A program made the position numbers and the translations under genes. DNA of 64,000 bases from CADDYT01 sp035294125. Its GTDB lineage: Bacteria; Chloroflexota; Ktedonobacteria; Ktedonobacterales; Ktedonobacteraceae. Position 1 is the first letter of the stretch; each line of letters opens with the position of its first letter. Positions 61,428 to 64,000 of the stretch are shown here, one piece after another. The notes below the pieces were generated by a model. That model saw only the letters and a list, made by a program, of their open reading frames with translations. It did not search any database and was not told the DNA's origin. The stretch covers positions 124,001 through 188,000 of the forward strand of contig DATGLM010000084.1 in NCBI GenBank assembly GCA_035294125.1. The letters run 5' to 3'.

Positions 61428-63047
61428 ATGCAAGAGAACGCGGGTAACTTGAAAAGTCTGGAAAGATTAGAAGTTATCCGTAAACTCAACGGTGCGAACC
61501 GTGAGTGGGTTAACGACGATCTTTACAGGCTGATGCTCGGAAAGGACATGTACGTCCTGGCGTATGAACGTCTGAAGTCCATACCAGGGAACATGACTCC
61601 TGGAACGGACAACGAAACGCTGGATGGGTTTTCTGAGGAAGAAATCGACAAGCTCATCGAACAGATGAGAGACGAGAGCTACCAATGCAAGCCCGTTCGC
61701 GAGGCGTTTATCCCAAAGGCAAACGGGAAGCTCAGGAGACTGGGTATACCGTGCCCCAGGGACAAGATTGTGCAGGAGGTGGTACGGATTATCCTTGAGG
61801 CGGTCTACGACTCACCTCACGGCCCGTACTTCTCCGATTGCAGTCACGGTTTCAGACGCTCCAAATCCTGTCACAGTGCGTTGCGGGAAATCCAGAAAAA
61901 GTGGTCAGGCATGATCTGGCTGGTAGAGGGCGACATAAAGTCCTGCTTCGATGACATCGACCATCATATATTGGTCGATGTTCTGAGAAAGAAGATTAAG
62001 GATGAACGGTTCTTATCGCTCATCTGGAAATTCTTGACGGCGGGCTACCTCGACCTTGAGCGAGCCAGGCATGACTCACTGGCTGGAACCCCGCAGGGAG
62101 GCATAGCCAGCCCGATACTCAGCAATATCTACCTACACGAGCTTGACGAATTCGTAGAGCAAATGCGGGTAGAGCTGGAGCAGGGCAAGGAACGCAGGCC
62201 CAATCATGAGTACAAACTCGTCTCCGACAGAAGGTACAAGCTGGCGAAAGCTGGCAAGGCCGGTACGAAGGAGTTCAAAGCATTGGGCAGGCAAATGCGA
62301 AATCTCCCATCGCTGGACACACACGACCCGAACTTTGTCAGAGTAAGGTATGTGCGCTCAGAAAGGGTTCTGTGATGGAAAGGGAACCCCGCAGCACAAA
62401 GCAGCGTGGACTGTGTTGGATGAAGACCAGATAGTGAGCTTGTACTCCTCGATCAACAGAGGGATAAGGAATATTACAGGCCCGCAGACAACTGGCCCGA
62501 ACTGCAAAGGGTGCAGTACATACTGAAATACTCTCTGGCAAAAACGCTGGCGCTGAAGAGGAAAGCTCCAACCACCAGCGTGATGAGAGGGAGGGATATA
62601 AGCGTCCAGGTCAGAGCCAAGAATGGACAGGTCAGAAATGTCGTGTTCTACAGAAACACGGACTGGACGGTCAAACGGGATGCCTTCAAAGACAGCCCCG
62701 AAGTCGATCTGGTCAGAATGAACGTGAGGCTGAGGACGCGAAGCAAGCTAGGACTACCGTGTGTGGTGTGCGGCAACCCGAACGGCGTTCAGATGCACCA
62801 CGTGCGGCATATCAGGAAAATGGACGATAGAGAGCCAAAGGGCTTCACAAGAGTTATGGCGGCGCTCAATCGGAAACAAGTACCGGTATGTAAGGCATGT
62901 CACGAGAGGATACACAGGGGAGAGTATGACGGCTTGAGCCTGAAAGAACTGGCATACGACTTGCGGAAAATCAGGATAACTTCTGGTCTTCCAAGACTAG
63001 CGCTGTCAGAAGGGCAAGAGCCTGATATAACCCTTGTAACGTCCTAA
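61428..63047 (+). pseudogene. Group II intron-encoded protein (RT-maturase-HNH), disrupted
   Basis: The first frame from ATG 61428 to 62375 encodes reverse transcriptase blocks RT0 to 4, including REAFIPKANGKLRRLGIP, DIKSCFDDIDHH and GTPQGGIASPILSN. It ends at RVRYVRSERVL, just where YADD would come. The YADD motif and thumb are missing. A second region resumes at DEDQIVSLYSSINRGIRN, shifts frame, then continues as QYILKYSLAKTLALKRK with an HNH nuclease (CVVCGNPNG, MHHVRHI, CKACHERIH) to 63047. A deletion of over 100 codons and at least one frameshift make the enzyme inactive. Confidence 0.88.
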
Positions 63048-63450
63048 AGGGCGAACCTGGTACCTGAACAACCGAATACAGCAACGCACCAGTAGACTCA
63101 ACGGGCCTTGTCTGTCGCTGAGTTACTCGCCGAAGGCCATACCTACTTAAGAGTAGGGACTACTGGAAAAGCGCGAAGTTGTGTGTAAAGCGGCTACGCA
63201 AACTGCACTCCGTGAGGATGTTAACGCGAAGGTATCCCGCCGACGATCTAGCCCATCGTCATCGCGATGCAGAGTCACAGGAAGCAGGTAAAGCGCAATC
63301 GCGGCAGTCCGAAGAACTCCCCACACGGGTCGAAGGTCAAGAGTAAGACTCCATACAACGACGCGAAGCGTTGTGGCATGGAGTTGTTTTCAAACCTCGA
63401 CTCATAGGAAACCTGTAGTCATTAAGGCTTCCTAGTGGCGTACCTTTGGA

Positions 63451-63484
63451 GAGCCGTGTGCTATGAAAGTAGCCCGCACGGTTC
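63451..63484 (+). other. Group II intron domain V
   Basis: 34-base hairpin with the catalytic AGC near its 5' side, a GAAA loop and a closing GCACGGTTC. It is the most conserved ribozyme element and looks intact. Confidence 0.88.
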
Positions 63485-63568
63485 GGAGGGGGGTAGCTGG
63501 AAACGTGCCTGGCAACAGGTAACGCGCTGGCTACCTACCCTATCAGGTTGAAAAGGCCGGGAAAGTGC

Positions 63569-63597
63569 TTGACAATCCTGCTCTCTCATGCTATAGT
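63569..63597 (+). promoter_or_regulatory. Promoter of the intact tRNA-Val
   Basis: TTGACA (63569-63574) and TATAGT (63592-63597), 17-base spacer, ending 12 bases before the tRNA. Confidence 0.85.
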
Positions 63598-63609
63598 TGC
63601 TCCTGTCAA

Positions 63610-63684
63610 GGGCGCTTAGCTCAGTGGGAGAGCGCTTCCTTCACACGGAAGAGGCCACAGGTTCGACCCCTGTAGCGCCCACCA
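63610..63684 (+). tRNA. tRNA-Val(CAC)
   Basis: 75 bases including an encoded CCA. All four stems pair: GGGCGCT/AGCGCCC acceptor, GCTC/GAGC D arm, CTTCC/GGAAG anticodon arm with loop TTCACAC, and ACAGG/CCTGT T arm with TTCGACC loop. The anticodon CAC reads valine GUG codons. The loop retains the target site used by the upstream group II intron, yet this copy is uninterrupted. Confidence 0.97.
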
Positions 63685-63685
63685 G

Positions 63686-63718
63686 CAAAGAGGGATGTAT
63701 CCGGTATTCCTCTTTGTA
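63686..63718 (+). terminator. Stem-loop after tRNA-Val
   Basis: CAAAGAGG and CCTCTTTG pair around a loop of about 15 bases directly after the tRNA 3' end. The T tract is weak. Confidence 0.55.
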
Positions 63719-63876
63719 CTTTCATTACCGGGTTTTCTTCTTCCAAAACTCCTTGACATAATTCAACTTCACACAATACACTAGAGATACTAAGACATAT
63801 CGTTGTCTCATAGGACATTTCACGTCCTGAAACGTGTTATATATCGGTGTTATCTGAGCGAGTCGAACGAGCGGCT

Positions 63877-64000
63877 ATGATTGATGACCTTGAGCTTGAC
63901 GAGCAGAGGCAGAAGTTAATTGCGTCGTTGCAAAAGAACGGCATTCACGATGAGCGCGTGCTGGCAGTAATGAGCAGCACGCAGCGCGAGCGCTTCGTTG
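63877..64000 (+). CDS. pcm: Protein-L-isoaspartate O-methyltransferase, N-terminal fragment
   Basis: The first 41 codons run to the end of the window. The peptide starts MIDDLELDEQRQKLIASLQK, then NGIHDERVLAVMSSTQRERFV. This is the N-terminal pattern of Pcm, with a Gly-Ile then Asp-x-x-Val-Leu-x-x-Met and a final Arg-Glu-x-Phe-Val. The enzyme repairs isoaspartyl residues in aged proteins. The SAM-binding domain is beyond the window. Confidence 0.75.
   Translation, partial: MIDDLELDEQRQKLIASLQKNGIHDERVLAVMSSTQRERFV

Larger units (their letters stand above)
60796..63543 (+). mobile_element. Group II intron, about 2.75 kb
   Basis: The 5' end is GTGCG, the canonical group II start. Domain V at 63451-63484 has the typical 34-base form beginning GAGCCGTGTGC and closing GCACGGTTC with the AGC triad. 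Domain VI follows with GGTAGC/GCTACC arms, and the element probably ends in CTAT near 63543. A stem-loop at 61069-61099 exposes GTGTGA, complementary to TCACAC at the exon junction (EBS1-IBS1). An intron-encoded protein gene of the reverse transcriptase-maturase-HNH type lies in domain IV but is disrupted. The RNA may still fold, but it would need another maturase to move. Confidence 0.88.

Noticed and set aside
63621..63818. Minus-strand open frame of 65 codons over the tRNA
   Set aside because: It is an antisense translation of tRNA-Val and its flank and has no ribosome-binding site.
1..64000. CRISPR arrays and rRNA genes
   Set aside because: No regularly spaced direct repeats and no rRNA-like segments were found.

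Overview
The window looks like chromosome of a Ktedonobacteria-type member of the Chloroflexota. This is an inference from gene content: zinc-ribbon Ser/Thr kinases (one with seven WD40 repeats, one fused to a PP2C domain), multi-PAS/GAF hybrid histidine kinases, single-pass proteins with Ala/Thr-rich stalks, a Dna2-like Cas4-helicase, many GTG/TTG starts, and scattered intergenic repeats. No 16S rRNA or other taxonomic marker was seen.

Layout. 1-9.4 kb: hybrid histidine kinase with an excisionase-type HTH, the first codons of a response regulator, a Dna2-like nuclease-helicase, a GmhB-like phosphatase, and a NarL-type two-component pair. 9.8-12.6 kb: ribokinase, nucleoside hydrolase and a SufT/MIP18-domain protein. 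12.9-15.3 kb: two paralogous stalked membrane proteins. 15.3-17.0 kb: serS under a serine T-box. 17.0-26.2 kb: a chromosomal mntR-mntH-phosphodiesterase cluster split by a 6.66-kb Tn552/Tn402-like transposon (17388-24051) whose 32-bp perfect terminal repeats and 6-bp target duplication can be read directly. 26.5-30.6 kb: secreted beta-propeller-like protein, kinase-WD40 protein and a phosphoesterase. 30.6-35.7 kb: orphan Cys-ended peptide, zinc alcohol dehydrogenase, dihydrolipoyl dehydrogenase, small membrane protein, Tiki-clan-like protein, RidA. 35.8-45.9 kb: kinase-PP2C fusion, glycogen debranching enzyme, PLP aminotransferase, and a membrane GT2 synthase followed by a membrane-anchored GH18-like protein. 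46-56 kb: polA with a phosphoesterase, a small HTH protein, an epimerase-like protein, an EamA transporter, and a large nucleotidyltransferase-phosphomannomutase chimera. 56.4-60.5 kb: a 64-aa protein, a strong promoter-terminator unit that looks like a structured RNA with a Cys-rich mini-ORF, birA, greA, lysS. 60.7-64 kb: a tRNA-Val gene broken in its anticodon loop by a group II intron with a decayed intron-encoded protein, a second intact tRNA-Val(CAC), and the start of pcm.

How the genes fit together. Most of the window is housekeeping (tRNA charging, DNA polymerase, transcript elongation, metal uptake, sugar nucleotides) mixed with signalling modules. Two mobile elements account for the clearest disruptions: the transposon separates the phosphodiesterase from mntRH, and the group II intron destroyed one tRNA-Val copy. 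The least explained items are the 57.1-kb RNA unit, the 76-bp perfect palindrome at the truncated phosphodiesterase, the duplicated leader inside the transposon, and the orphan peptide at 30.6-30.8 kb.
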